A stretch of 64,000 nt of DNA from Pelosinus sp. UFO1 (GCF_000725345.1 NZ_CP008852.1:2137693-2201692), one strand, 5' to 3'; positions 1-9,022 are shown, counted from the first letter of the stretch. Made by a program: numbers and translations. Notes: generated by a model not told the origin, from the sequence alone.

Positions 1-821
1 CAATGTTACCAAAAACAGTGGGTATTGTTACTTCACCAACAGGTGCAGTTCTTAGAGATATTATTACTGTATCTAAACGAAGACACCCTGGGATCTTACT
101 AAAGTTATGTCCTGTTCAGGTACAAGGACCAGATGCACCTTTACAAATTGTCCATGGAATTGAAGTCTTTAATAAGTTGTGTAATGTTGATGTTATTATT
201 ATTGGACGTGGTGGGGGCTCTATTGAAGAATTATGGGCATTTAATGATGAAAGAGTGATACGAGCTATTGCCGCTTCAAAAATTCCTATTGTCTCTGCAG
301 TTGGCCATCAGACAGATTATACCTTGGCAGATTTTGTAGCTGATCGTCGGGCAGCTACACCATCGCAAGCAGCAGAATTTGTTGTACCTGATGTCAGAGA
401 GCTTCACAAATATGTCTCTACCTTAAAAAGCATGTTAGAAAGTAATGCACGGGGTGTATTGAAGAATCATCGCATGAGGCTTGAGCAATTTACAAGGAGC
501 AGAGTTTTTAAATATCCGTATGAGAACCTAGCAATAAAACAACAACTGGTCGATAATCTGCTGCAAAATTTGCAGCAGGTAATGAAGAAAATGGTCATAG
601 AAAAACAACATGGTTTTAAAATTATGGCCGAAAAGTTATCAATGCTGAATCCACTAGCTGTATTGGCACGAGGATACGGTATTGTGCGTACAAACGATGG
701 ACAACTTGTTAACAATGTTACGACACTGCAGCCAGGAAAAAGAATTGAAATTGTGCTCAATGAAGGTTTGATAGATGCTGAAATAATTCGCGTACAGGAG
801 GGGCATTATGGTAAGAGCTAA
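1..821 (+). CDS. xseA: Exodeoxyribonuclease VII large subunit, C-terminal part (5' partial)
   Basis: XseA is the catalytic subunit of exonuclease VII, which degrades single-stranded DNA in both directions to short oligonucleotides together with many copies of XseB. The window starts inside the gene; the readable frame begins LPKTVGIVTSPTGAVLRDI, a motif that in the family lies just after the N-terminal OB-fold domain, so roughly the first 130 residues are missing. The glycine-rich GRGGGSIEELWAFND segment and the SAVGHQTDYTLADFVAD segment of the catalytic domain are present, followed by the helical coiled-coil region and the C-terminal ARGYGIVR strand. The stop overlaps the xseB start by 14 bases, indicating translational coupling. 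Identification is firm. Confidence 0.95.
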   Translation, partial: MLPKTVGIVTSPTGAVLRDIITVSKRRHPGILLKLCPVQVQGPDAPLQIVHGIEVFNKLCNVDVIIIGRGGGSIEELWAFNDERVIRAIAASKIPIVSAVGHQTDYTLADFVADRRAATPSQAAEFVVPDVRELHKYVSTLKSMLESNARGVLKNHRMRLEQFTRSRVFKYPYENLAIKQQLVDNLLQNLQQVMKKMVIEKQHGFKIMAEKLSMLNPLAVLARGYGIVRTNDGQLVNNVTTLQPGKRIEIVLNEGLIDAEIIRVQEGHYGKS

Positions 822-1074
822 GAAAAAAGAAGAGTTAGATGAAATGTGTTTTGAAAAGGCTTTGGAAAATCTAGAAGCTATTGTAAAACAGTTGGAAAAG
901 GGAGAATTACCATTAGATGAATCATTAGCCAACTTTGCTGAAGGAGTAAATTTATCGAAAATTTGTTTAAATAAATTAAATTATGCTGAACAGCAAATAG
1001 ATAAAATTTTATTAGAAGAAAAGGGAAAAGTAATAGAAAGACCCTTATTGTTACAGGAGGACGATAGATGTTAA
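808..1074 (+). CDS. xseB: Exodeoxyribonuclease VII small subunit
   Basis: This 88-residue, mostly helical protein is the small subunit that coats the coiled coil of XseA in exonuclease VII. The family core is visible: FEKALENLEAIVKQLEKGEL followed by LDESLANFAEGVNLSKIC. Length and position directly after xseA match the family. The ATG is preceded by CAGGAGG at 796-802, inside the end of xseA, and the gene overlaps the next start (ispA) by 7 bases, so xseA-xseB-ispA are probably one polycistronic unit. A short lysine/glutamate-rich N-terminus precedes the domain. Nothing unusual was noticed. Confidence 0.95.
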   Translation: MVRAKKKEELDEMCFEKALENLEAIVKQLEKGELPLDESLANFAEGVNLSKICLNKLNYAEQQIDKILLEEKGKVIERPLLLQEDDRC

Positions 1075-1946
1075 AACAATATTGTCAGGAAAAAGGTAAA
1101 ATAATTGATGAAGCTTTAGGCAAATTTGTTCCCTGCGAAAATATGTATCCACCAGCTATTTTTGAAGCTATGCGTTATAGTTTATTTGCGGGTGGAAAAC
1201 GTTTACGTCCGATATTACTCATGGCAGCAGCTGACGCTGTTGGTGGAACAGGTACTGATTATCTTAACATAGCCTGCGGATTAGAAATGATTCACACCTA
1301 TTCTTTAATTCACGATGATTTACCAGCAATGGACGATGATGACTATCGAAGGGGTAAATTAACTAGCCATAAAGTTTTTGGTGAAGGTATGGCCATTTTA
1401 GCTGGAGATGGGCTATTAACTGCAGCATTTACAGTTATGTTGTCTCAGCCCGCCGTTAAGCCTGATGTGCTAGTAAAAGTCTTAGGGGAGATTAGTACTG
1501 CTGCGGGTGCTACAGGTATGATCGGTGGACAAGTCATTGATTTATCTTCTGAGGGAGAAGTTATTTCTATTGATACTCTCGCTTATATGCACCAAGCAAA
1601 AACGGGAGCCTTATTTAAAGCTGCTCTAAGAGCTGGGGCACAATTAGCAAGAGCAAAAGAATGGCAAATTGAAGCATTAACAAAATATGCAGAACAATTT
1701 GGTTTGGCTTTTCAAATAACGGATGATATCTTAGATGTAACTGGCTCGCAAGAAAAAATTGGAAAACCAATTGGTAGTGATATGAAAAATCACAAAGCAA
1801 CCTATGTAACCTTATATTCTTTAAATGAGGCAAAGATAATGGCAAATCAAGCCGTAAATCAAGCCCTAGAAGCGTTAAGTCATTTTGGTCATGAAGCTGA
1901 TATCTTGAGGGAAATGGTACGGTCTTTATTAACACGAGATAATTGA
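1068..1946 (+). CDS. ispA: Farnesyl diphosphate synthase (polyprenyl synthetase family)
   Basis: It is predicted to condense isopentenyl diphosphate with dimethylallyl/geranyl diphosphate to farnesyl diphosphate, the precursor of undecaprenyl phosphate and quinones. The 292-residue length fits short-chain trans-prenyltransferases. The first aspartate-rich motif is DDLPAMD near residue 83, in the DDxxxxD form typical of bacterial farnesyl synthases; the second is DDILD near residue 219. GGKRLRP near residue 42 binds the diphosphate. An AGGAGG site precedes the ATG inside xseB. The location between xseB and dxs is the common Firmicute arrangement. Farnesyl rather than geranylgeranyl specificity is inferred from the DDxxxxD motif and context. 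Confidence 0.93.
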   Translation: MLKQYCQEKGKIIDEALGKFVPCENMYPPAIFEAMRYSLFAGGKRLRPILLMAAADAVGGTGTDYLNIACGLEMIHTYSLIHDDLPAMDDDDYRRGKLTSHKVFGEGMAILAGDGLLTAAFTVMLSQPAVKPDVLVKVLGEISTAAGATGMIGGQVIDLSSEGEVISIDTLAYMHQAKTGALFKAALRAGAQLARAKEWQIEALTKYAEQFGLAFQITDDILDVTGSQEKIGKPIGSDMKNHKATYVTLYSLNEAKIMANQAVNQALEALSHFGHEADILREMVRSLLTRDN

Positions 1947-1956
1947 GGTGTTTATT

Positions 1957-2415
1957 GTGGCAGAGTGTATCGCTCTTATGGGAAAAAATATTATATTGGC
2001 CACCGCTCTGACTGCCTGGTTTTGCGCTCAAGTTCTCAAGACATTAACGTCCTATTGGAAGCATGGTGCGCTTAATTTTGAACGTTTAGTAGGTGCGGGC
2101 GGAATGCCTAGTTCCCATACGGCATTAGTAATGAGCTTAGCCTGGGCTGTAGGACTTCATGATGGCTTTGATTCATCATTATTTGCTGTAACTATTGTAT
2201 TGGCAAGTATTGTTATGTATGATGCAGCTGGAGTACGTAGAGCAGCTGGGAGGCAAGCAAAAGTTATTAATAAGTTAGTGCGTCAACTACGTGCAGAACA
2301 TACAGTACGTGATATTCGCTTGAAGGAGCTCTTAGGGCATACGCCTCTAGAAGTATTAGCTGGAGCAATATTAGGAATTACTATTGCCCATGGCTTTAAG
2401 AATTTATTAGGATAA
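1957..2415 (+). CDS. Divergent PAP2 family membrane protein (YuiD-like)
   Basis: This is a small integral membrane protein of about 152 residues resembling the YuiD/divergent PAP2 phosphatase family, in which the phosphatase-like signature is retained in part: GGMPSSHTALVMSLAWAVG near the middle, then YDAAGVRRAAGRQA, then GHTPLEVLAGAILGI. The SSHT and GHTPLEV segments correspond to the histidine-bearing PAP2 motifs. The start is placed at GTG 1957 because GAGGTG lies six bases upstream; an in-frame GTG at 1948 is part of that ribosome site. The gene follows ispA and precedes dxs, so a role with polyprenyl diphosphates is plausible but is inference only. Confidence 0.85.
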   Translation: MAECIALMGKNIILATALTAWFCAQVLKTLTSYWKHGALNFERLVGAGGMPSSHTALVMSLAWAVGLHDGFDSSLFAVTIVLASIVMYDAAGVRRAAGRQAKVINKLVRQLRAEHTVRDIRLKELLGHTPLEVLAGAILGITIAHGFKNLLG

Positions 2416-2426
2416 CAAGTATATCA

Positions 2427-2452
2427 TAAGGGCTTTGTGATAAGCCTTTAAT
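2427..2452 (+). terminator. Weak hairpin after the PAP2-like gene
   Basis: AAGGGCTT and AAGCCTTT can pair around a short loop, with one G-U pair. The T tract is poor, so this may only partly terminate transcription before the dxs promoter. Confidence 0.3.
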
Positions 2453-2496
2453 ATCACAGTAACTATAGAAAACTTAATGCTGATTGAATCATGTTA

Positions 2497-2505
2497 TGTT
2501 ATAAT
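2497..2505 (+). promoter_or_regulatory. Extended -10 promoter for dxs
   Basis: TGTTATAAT is an extended -10 element (TGnTATAAT). No good -35 is seen at the usual distance, as expected for extended -10 promoters. Transcription would begin near 2512, which also argues against the TTG at 2517 being the dxs start codon. Confidence 0.45.
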
Positions 2506-2546
2506 GTTTTTACAGATTGTGGATTACTGAAAGAGGGTTGTTATAT

Positions 2547-4433
2547 TTGAAGACAATACTTGAGGCCATTAATAAGCCCCAAGATTTAAAAAAACTCTCA
2601 TTTGAACAAATGAGAGTTTTAGCGGAAGAAATTCGTCATTTTTTAATCTGTTCCGTCTCTAAGACAGGCGGACATTTAGCCCCCAACTTAGGTGTTGTAG
2701 AGCTAACGATTGCTATACATAAAATATTTAATAGCCCCGTTGATAAAATCGTATGGGATGTTGGTCATCAATCATATGTACACAAAATTTTGACAGGTAG
2801 GCATAATGAGTTTTCATCGTTACGTCAGTTTGGTGGTATAAGTGGATTTCCTAAAATAAGCGAGAGTGTGCATGATGCTTTTGGCACAGGTCATTCTAGT
2901 ACGTCTATATCTGCTGCATTAGGAATGTCATTAGCTAGAGATATCGTAAACGACAAAGAAAATGTACTAGCTGTTATTGGTGATGGTTCTTTGACTGGCG
3001 GTCAGGCCTATGAAGCATTAAACCATGCTGGACATTCAGGAACAAATATGATTGTTATTCTTAATGATAATGAAATGTCCATTGCTAAAAATGTTGGTGC
3101 TATTTCGGAATATTTGTCTAAAATGCGTACAGAGCCCAAATATACAAAAGTTAAACAAGATATTGAATTTTTGTTACGGCGTATTCCAGCGATTGGTGAT
3201 ACAGTAGCAAAAACTGTAGAGCGTGTCAAAGACAGTTTGCGCTACCTACTAGTCCCTGGTGTTCTATTTGAAGAATTAGGATTTAATTATATTGGCCCGA
3301 TCGATGGACATAATTTAGAATTGCTTTGTGAAGTTCTTGAAAAAGCGAAAAAGATGCAGGGGCCTATTCTAATCCATGTTCTTACTTGTAAAGGAAAAGG
3401 TTATAAACCTGCTGAATGTAATCCAGGTAAGTTTCATGGTGTTGGGCCTTATTGTGTCGAGTCTGGCGAAGTGATAAAAAAGGGTAATAACCCGACGTAT
3501 TCAAGTGTCTTTGGTGATACTCTGCTAGATTTAGCAAAGCAGGATTCACGCATTGTGGCGATAACAGCCGCTATGCCAGAAGGAACTGGTCTCAAGAAGT
3601 TCGCAGCTGCCTTTCCTAAACGGTTCTTTGATGTAGGTATTGCTGAACAAAATGCGGTTACCATGGCTGCGGGCATGGCAGTTAAGGGAATGAAGCCAGT
3701 AGTGGCCTTATATTCAACTTTTTCTCAAAGAGCATATGATCAGATTTTGCATGATATCTGTTTGCAAAAACTACCTGTAATATTTGCATTAGACCGGGCC
3801 GGAATTGTAGGTGACGATGGTCCAACTCATCATGGATTATTTGATTATAGTTTTTTGCGGCATATTCCGAATTTAGTAATTATGGCACCAAAGGATGAAG
3901 ATGAACTACGGCATATGCTGCTTACGGCAATCAATATGAATGGGCCAGTTGCTATTCGATATCCACGTGGTAGTGGCTTGGGAGTCCCCATTGACAAGCC
4001 TTTACAGGCGATTTCCATAAGTTGTGCTGAGGAACTAAATAGCGGCACAGATGTAGTCTTCTTAGCAGCTGGTTCTATGGTTGAACCTTGCCAATCTGCC
4101 AGTAAGCTACTTGCCTCAAAAGGGATAAGCGCTGGTGTAGTAAACGCTAGATTTATAAAACCGTTAGATGAGCAGATTATCCGAAAATTATCGCGGGACG
4201 TTGGTGTTATTGTTACGGTAGAAGAGAATACCTTAACTGGAGGATTTGGCTCAGCCGTTCTTGAATATATAAATACGCAAAGTTTTAACTGGGTTAAAGT
4301 GCTACGGTTAGGTTTTCCTGATAAGTTTATTGAACAAGGCGCACGAACTCAACTATTGGAAAAATACGGTTTGACAGCAGAAGCTATTGCTGCTGAGGTA
4401 AATTCTTTTGTCCAAAAATTTGGAGCGCGGTGA
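2547..4433 (+). CDS. dxs: 1-deoxy-D-xylulose-5-phosphate synthase
   Basis: DXS condenses pyruvate and glyceraldehyde 3-phosphate with thiamine diphosphate, the first step of the MEP isoprenoid pathway. The thiamine-diphosphate site is seen as VIGDGSLTGGQAYEALNHAG with the downstream NDNEMSI, and substrate-site histidines in WDVGHQSYVHK and GTGHSSTS. The transketolase-type pyrimidine domain (DVGIAEQNAVTMAAGMAVKG) and a C-terminal domain follow. I place the start at TTG 2547, nine bases after AGAGGG, giving MKTILEAI and 628 residues; in-frame TTGs at 2517 and 2538 lack a ribosome site. tlyA follows within four bases. The gene pairs functionally with ispA, ispH and fni elsewhere in the window. 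Confidence 0.95.
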   Translation: MKTILEAINKPQDLKKLSFEQMRVLAEEIRHFLICSVSKTGGHLAPNLGVVELTIAIHKIFNSPVDKIVWDVGHQSYVHKILTGRHNEFSSLRQFGGISGFPKISESVHDAFGTGHSSTSISAALGMSLARDIVNDKENVLAVIGDGSLTGGQAYEALNHAGHSGTNMIVILNDNEMSIAKNVGAISEYLSKMRTEPKYTKVKQDIEFLLRRIPAIGDTVAKTVERVKDSLRYLLVPGVLFEELGFNYIGPIDGHNLELLCEVLEKAKKMQGPILIHVLTCKGKGYKPAECNPGKFHGVGPYCVESGEVIKKGNNPTYSSVFGDTLLDLAKQDSRIVAITAAMPEGTGLKKFAAAFPKRFFDVGIAEQNAVTMAAGMAVKGMKPVVALYSTFSQRAYDQILHDICLQKLPVIFALDRAGIVGDDGPTHHGLFDYSFLRHIPNLVIMAPKDEDELRHMLLTAINMNGPVAIRYPRGSGLGVPIDKPLQAISISCAEELNSGTDVVFLAAGSMVEPCQSASKLLASKGISAGVVNARFIKPLDEQIIRKLSRDVGVIVTVEENTLTGGFGSAVLEYINTQSFNWVKVLRLGFPDKFIEQGARTQLLEKYGLTAEAIAAEVNSFVQKFGAR

Positions 4434-4436
4434 AAA

Positions 4437-5249
4437 ATGAGTAAAGTACATAAAGAACGTTTGGATGTTTTGTTATTGGATAAAGGCTTAGTTTCTAGTA
4501 GGGAACGAGCTAAGTCTTGTATTATGGCAGGATTAGTATTTGTTGATGAACAAAAGATTGATAAAGCTGGTACTTTAGTGCCAGTAGATAGCAACATTGT
4601 TGTTACTGGTGATAATATTGGTTACGTAAGCCGTGGTGGATTAAAATTAGCAAAAGCCTTGAATTTCTTTTCCGTAAATTTAGTCGATAAGGTTATGGCG
4701 GACGTAGGTGCTTCCACAGGTGGATTTACGGATTGCGCATTAAAAAATGGTGCTAAACAGGTCTATGCGATTGATGTTGGCTATGGTCAATTAGCTTGGT
4801 CTCTTAGAACTGATAGTCGAGTTATTAATATGGAACGTACTAACATTCGTAATGTTACCTTAGAGCAACTAGGACAGCCCTTAGATTTTGTTTCTATTGA
4901 TGTTGCATTCATATCACTAACAAAAGTACTACCTGTTATTAAAACGCTATTATCCTTGACTGGTACAGTAGTGGCTTTGATAAAACCACAATTTGAGGCC
5001 GGACGAGGAAAAGTTGGCAAAAAAGGAGTAGTAAAAGATCCTTTAGTTCATAGTGAGGTTATTCATAATGTTATCAATCATGCATGTGAATTAGGATTTA
5101 CACCCCTTGGCCTTACGTACTCTCCAGTAAAAGGTCCAGAAGGTAATATAGAATATCTTGTTCATTTAGCAAATTTTACAGCAGAGTTAGGAGTTACTGG
5201 TGAGACCATAGAAAAGATTGTACAAGAAGCTCATGCGGGAGCCATATAG
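4437..5249 (+). CDS. tlyA: TlyA family rRNA (cytidine-2'-O)-methyltransferase
   Basis: The 270-residue protein has an N-terminal S4 RNA-binding domain (KERLDVLLLDKGLVSSRERA, residues about 5-65) and a C-terminal FtsJ-like Rossmann methyltransferase domain with the S-adenosylmethionine motif DVGASTGGFTDCAL and the KPQFEAGRGKVGKKGVVKD segment. TlyA (YqxC in Bacillus) methylates ribose 2'-O positions of 16S and/or 23S rRNA; some homologues were labelled hemolysins historically. It sits between dxs and nadK, the standard Firmicute order, and is probably cotranscribed with dxs because only three bases separate them. Whether it modifies one or both rRNAs cannot be read from sequence. Confidence 0.92.
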   Translation: MSKVHKERLDVLLLDKGLVSSRERAKSCIMAGLVFVDEQKIDKAGTLVPVDSNIVVTGDNIGYVSRGGLKLAKALNFFSVNLVDKVMADVGASTGGFTDCALKNGAKQVYAIDVGYGQLAWSLRTDSRVINMERTNIRNVTLEQLGQPLDFVSIDVAFISLTKVLPVIKTLLSLTGTVVALIKPQFEAGRGKVGKKGVVKDPLVHSEVIHNVINHACELGFTPLGLTYSPVKGPEGNIEYLVHLANFTAELGVTGETIEKIVQEAHAGAI

Positions 5250-5325
5250 AAAGTTGTTATTGGCAAAGCAATTTTATTATAGAGTGTACTAAAAGCCGCG
5301 CAACCTTAATGTAACAAGGCTGTTT

Positions 5326-5357
5326 TAATGGCAGGAGATTTAAATCACCTGCCATTA
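5326..5357. repeat. Uninterrupted 32-bp dyad in front of nadK
   Basis: TAATGGCAGGAGATTT is followed directly by AAATCACCTGCCATTA; the two 16-base arms are complementary except at one position. There is no T tract, and the dyad ends 30 bases before the nadK start, so an operator or a leader hairpin is more likely than a terminator. Confidence 0.6.
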
Positions 5358-5386
5358 TGGTGTATTTAAATAATGGGGGATTGTGT

Positions 5387-6256
5387 GTGTTAACAATAGG
5401 TCTATTTCCTAATACGAACAAGCAGAGTGTAGTTACTGTGCTAGGTTGGATGGTGCAGTACTTTAAAGAGCATGGTGTACGTGTTTTATTACCTACAGAG
5501 GCTGCAGAAAAAATGGGATATCTAGAGTTAGCCTGTAGTCAAAAAGATATGGTAAAGGAAATTACAGTAGGTGTTACAATAGGTGGCGATGGGACCTTAT
5601 TAAATACAGCAAGAGAAATTGCTTGTGCTGGTATACCTATATGCGGAATTAACATGGGGCAATTAGGTTTTTTAACTGAAGTAGAGCTCCCCGATTTAAG
5701 CAGCTCCTTAGATAAACTTGTTCGTGGAGAGTATCGTATTGAAGAACGATTGATGTTAGATGCAATCATTGTTCGTAGAGGCAAGACCATTTATGTTTCT
5801 TCCGTTCTGAATGATGTGGTAATTAGCAAAAGTGGAGTCTCACGTATGATTAAGTTCAATCTATTTGTTGATGAAGAATTAACAGCTAATTATGCAGCTG
5901 ACGGTTTAATTATAGCTACAGCAACTGGTTCCACAGGATATTCATTATCAGCAGGCGGTCCTATTATAAATCCTAAGTTAAAAGTGATTGTATTAACACC
6001 TATTTGCTCTCATACATTACATGTCAGACCATTAGTAGTTTCCGATGAAGAAGAAATAAAAGTAGAGATGATAGCAAATCAGGATGATGTTGTTTTAACA
6101 ATTGATGGACAGACAGTATATAGCTTATTGCCTGAAGATACTGTGCTCGTGAAACGTTCATCCTTTAGGGCACAATTTATACGACTTAATAATAGAAGTT
6201 ACTACGAAACACTACGTACTAAACTATGGCGGAGTGAGACAAATGCAAACTTTTAA
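5387..6256 (+). CDS. nadK: NAD kinase
   Basis: NAD kinase phosphorylates NAD+ to NADP+ using ATP or polyphosphate. The signature GGDGT is present in TIGGDGTLLNTAREIA, followed by GINMGQLGFLTE, and the second domain has ANYAADGLIIATATGSTGYS. The start is taken as GTG 5387, seven bases after GGGGGA, giving 289 residues; the upstream in-frame ATG at 5357 sits in a dyad repeat with no ribosome site. The gene overlaps the following methyltransferase by 14 bases and leads the unit nadK-methyltransferase-argR-recN, a conserved Firmicute order. The 32-bp dyad immediately upstream may be its control site. Confidence 0.94.
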   Translation: MLTIGLFPNTNKQSVVTVLGWMVQYFKEHGVRVLLPTEAAEKMGYLELACSQKDMVKEITVGVTIGGDGTLLNTAREIACAGIPICGINMGQLGFLTEVELPDLSSSLDKLVRGEYRIEERLMLDAIIVRRGKTIYVSSVLNDVVISKSGVSRMIKFNLFVDEELTANYAADGLIIATATGSTGYSLSAGGPIINPKLKVIVLTPICSHTLHVRPLVVSDEEEIKVEMIANQDDVVLTIDGQTVYSLLPEDTVLVKRSSFRAQFIRLNNRSYYETLRTKLWRSETNANF

Positions 6257-6857
6257 TGCAGTCAAATTGGCACAATATTTATTACTCCCGAAAGTTAATG
6301 AAGCGCAATGTATGATAGATGCGACGGCTGGAACAGGTAGGGATACTTTATTCTTAGCAGAAAATTCTTCTAGTGATTCCATTATTTGGGCTTTTGATAT
6401 TCAAGAATTAGCAATTTTAAAAACACAAGATTTACTAAATCATCATAAAGTGGCCCCTGACAAGGTAAATTTGGTAGCAGATAGCCATGCTAGTGTAGCT
6501 TCCTATGTAAATAGTCCTATCGACGTAGCTATGTTTAATTTAGGATATTTACCTAATGCAGATCATACTATTACAACGCATTACCAATCAACAATAGAAG
6601 CTTTACAACAAATTTTAGATTTACTTTGTACCGGCGGTCTCATTTCCGTAGTAACCTATCCTGGGCATCAAGAAGGATATCTTGAGCAGCAGGCTGTAAA
6701 TGAGCTATTTAAATCATTACCATCAAAGTTATTCACTGTGGGCTCTTGGTCTATGATGAACCATAGTAATCAGCCTCCCATATTATATGTAGTTGAAAAA
6801 ACGAGGAGTGAAGCCTGTGAAAGTTTTGCGTCACGCCAAAATAAAAGCAATAATTGA
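6243..6857 (+). CDS. SAM-dependent methyltransferase of the YtqB/MnmM family
   Basis: This class I methyltransferase of about 204 residues carries motif I DATAGTGRDTLFLAE and the family motif MFNLGYLPNAD, which replaces the NPPY-type catalytic motif. Bacterial YtqB homologues have been assigned as MnmM, the enzyme that methylates the wobble uridine intermediate nm5(s2)U to mnm5(s2)U in tRNA; older annotation says rRNA methylase. The start is ATG 6243, eight bases after GGAG at 6231-6234. It overlaps argR by 41 bases, so the two are translated in coupled fashion. The family call is strong; the exact RNA substrate is transferred from family knowledge. Confidence 0.85.
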   Translation: MQTFNAVKLAQYLLLPKVNEAQCMIDATAGTGRDTLFLAENSSSDSIIWAFDIQELAILKTQDLLNHHKVAPDKVNLVADSHASVASYVNSPIDVAMFNLGYLPNADHTITTHYQSTIEALQQILDLLCTGGLISVVTYPGHQEGYLEQQAVNELFKSLPSKLFTVGSWSMMNHSNQPPILYVVEKTRSEACESFASRQNKSNN

Positions 6858-7269
6858 AGATAATGTAATTGAAACGCAAGAAGAATTAGCTACTGCATTG
6901 CGCAAGCAAGGAATTGAAGTAACGCAGGCTACCGTCTCAAGAGATATAAAAGAATTGATGCTTATCAAAGTCCCTGCTGGAGATGGCCGCTATCGTTATG
7001 CTTTTCCTGTAGAACAAAGCGCAGCTTTTCTACAGCCCCGAATGGAGCGAATATTTCAGGATTCTGTTATTGGTATAGATTATAGTGAAAATATTGTAGT
7101 GATAAAAACATTGCCTGGTACTGCACAAGCCGTTGCGGCTGCCATCGATAATACCAAATGGCCAGATATTATTGGTACAGTAGCTGGTGACGATAATATT
7201 TTGGTTGTTGTTAAGCCAACTGATGCAGTTCCTCAGGTGATGGCAAAGTTACATACATTATCACAGTAA
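6817..7269 (+). CDS. argR: Arginine repressor
   Basis: ArgR is the hexameric arginine-responsive regulator of arginine biosynthesis and catabolism. The N-terminal winged helix is seen as ETQEELATALRKQGIEVTQA then TVSRDIKELMLIKVP (residues about 20-55), and the C-terminal oligomerisation/arginine-binding domain includes GTVAGDDNILVV with its aspartate pair. I choose GTG 6817, seven bases after GAGGAGTG, giving VKVLRHAKI and 150 residues, the normal family length. The arrangement nadK-argR-recN is widely conserved in Firmicutes although the functions are unrelated. No ARG box was identified in the neighbourhood. Confidence 0.94.
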   Translation: MKVLRHAKIKAIIEDNVIETQEELATALRKQGIEVTQATVSRDIKELMLIKVPAGDGRYRYAFPVEQSAAFLQPRMERIFQDSVIGIDYSENIVVIKTLPGTAQAVAAAIDNTKWPDIIGTVAGDDNILVVVKPTDAVPQVMAKLHTLSQ

Positions 7270-7288
7270 AAATTAGGAGAGAAATTAC

Positions 7289-9004
7289 GTGTTAAAATCA
7301 TTGACTGTTACTAATTTTGCATTAATTGAGCAGGCTATGGTGGAATTTGATGAGGGTTTAAATATACTAACTGGAGAAACAGGTGCTGGTAAGTCGATCT
7401 TAATTGATGCCCTCAGTATTATCTTAGGCAATCGAGCATCTGTTGATTCGATTCGCACTGGTTGTGATTATTTTCGAGTTGAGGCAGTATTTGATATTTC
7501 CAAGAACTCTACCATTTATAAAATAGTAGAAGATCAGGGCATTATCGTAGAAGATGATGCAATATTAATCATAAGCCGTCGTTTTTCTCGACAAGGTAAA
7601 AATGTTATCTTGATTAATGGATGCCATGTTACTGTAACTATTTTACGACAAATAGGTGAAAAACTTGTTGATATGCATGGTCAACATGAAAATCAGGCTT
7701 TATTACGCCCCGAGTCTTATTTATTTTTATTGGATGCTTTTGATAATAAAATTAAAGACATTTTGGGTGAATATCATATCGTTTATCAGAATTGGCAAGA
7801 AATAATGAAACAGCAATCGTTACTCGAACAAAATTCAAGAGAACGAGCTCAGCGTATTGATATGCTCAGTTGGCAAACACAAGAAATAGCTGCTGCAGAA
7901 CTAAAGCCCAATGAAGAGGAAGACATTGAGAGGCAATTACCCGTACTAGCTAATGTTGAGAAAATTACCACTGCTGTCAATCGTGCCTATTTTTTGTTAG
8001 AACAAAGTAGTAATGGAATGAAGGGTATTTTACCAGCACTGGCTGAGGTAAAACATGAACTAGAAGTCATTGCTCGTTATGATAACCGAATACAGGGACA
8101 ACTTAATGTTATCAGTGATGCTTTATACCAATTAGAAGAAAGTTGCATGGATTTGCGCGTATATAGTGATCAAATTGATTATGATCCCAATAATTTATCC
8201 GTATTGCAAGAACGTATGGATTTGATTTATAAGCTGAAAAAGAAGTATGGTGGAAGTACTGGAGAAATATTAGCTTATTATGAGTCTGCACTTTCCGAGT
8301 TGGCAGATATTCATAATTATGATAAAAATATCATCAAATTGCGTGAACAACAGAAAGAAATAGAAAGGTCATTAGGGCAATTTTCTGAAAAGATTACGGC
8401 TTTGCGACAAGAAGCTTCTAAATTACTTGCTAAGCAGATCTGTGGACATTTAAATGATTTAGGCATGACAAACGCGAAATTTAGTATAGAAGTAACAAAA
8501 AGCTCAAACTTTACTTTTAATGGAGCTGATGAAGTAATTTTCTTATTCTCAGCCAATCTTGGAGAACAAACCAAACCCTTGTATAAAATTGCTTCAGGTG
8601 GTGAACTTTCTCGTATTGCTTTAGCAATAAAAACAGTTTGTGCCCATCGTGATGCTGCTGGTATTATGGTGTTCGATGAAATTGACGCTGGAATAGGCGG
8701 TCAAGCTGGGCATATGGTAGCAGAAAAGGTTGCTAAAGTGGCATCGACTAGACAAGTGTTGTGTATCACTCATTTACCACAGATCGCGTGTATGGCTGAT
8801 CGCCATATTTATATAAAGAAGCAAATTGAGGGTGAAAGAACGAATACTGTAATCCAAGTTTTGGATAAAGAGGAACAATTGCTTGAAATAACAAGAATGA
8901 TTTCAGGTACTGATATAACAAAAATCGCATTGGACAATGCCAAACAAATGTTTGATTCTGCATATCGTAAAAAAGAAAAATGGGAAAATAAAGCGCAAGC
9001 ATAA
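7289..9004 (+). CDS. recN: DNA repair protein RecN
   Basis: RecN is an SMC-like ATPase that acts early in double-strand break repair. The 571-residue protein starts MLKSLTVTNFALIEQ and has Walker A GETGAGKSILIDAL near residue 30, a long central coiled-coil region, and the C-terminal ABC signature SGGELSRIALAIK followed by Walker B VFDEIDAGIGG. The GTG start has AGGAGAG eight bases upstream. The stop codon lies inside the terminator hairpin. The position just before spoIVB-spo0A is the classical arrangement in Bacillus and Clostridia. Confidence 0.96.
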   Translation: MLKSLTVTNFALIEQAMVEFDEGLNILTGETGAGKSILIDALSIILGNRASVDSIRTGCDYFRVEAVFDISKNSTIYKIVEDQGIIVEDDAILIISRRFSRQGKNVILINGCHVTVTILRQIGEKLVDMHGQHENQALLRPESYLFLLDAFDNKIKDILGEYHIVYQNWQEIMKQQSLLEQNSRERAQRIDMLSWQTQEIAAAELKPNEEEDIERQLPVLANVEKITTAVNRAYFLLEQSSNGMKGILPALAEVKHELEVIARYDNRIQGQLNVISDALYQLEESCMDLRVYSDQIDYDPNNLSVLQERMDLIYKLKKKYGGSTGEILAYYESALSELADIHNYDKNIIKLREQQKEIERSLGQFSEKITALRQEASKLLAKQICGHLNDLGMTNAKFSIEVTKSSNFTFNGADEVIFLFSANLGEQTKPLYKIASGGELSRIALAIKTVCAHRDAAGIMVFDEIDAGIGGQAGHMVAEKVAKVASTRQVLCITHLPQIACMADRHIYIKKQIEGERTNTVIQVLDKEEQLLEITRMISGTDITKIALDNAKQMFDSAYRKKEKWENKAQA

Positions 9005-9022
9005 GCTTGCGCTTTATTTTTC
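8988..9022 (+). terminator. Intrinsic terminator of the nadK-recN unit
   Basis: A perfect 13-bp stem, ATAAAGCGCAAGC with GCTTGCGCTTTAT around an ATAA loop, is followed by a T-rich stretch. The recN stop codon lies in the loop. Confidence 0.9.

Noticed and set aside
1615-2031. 138-codon minus-strand frame opposite ispA
   Set aside because: Antisense to a conserved gene and leucine/histidine-rich shadow sequence with no family resemblance.
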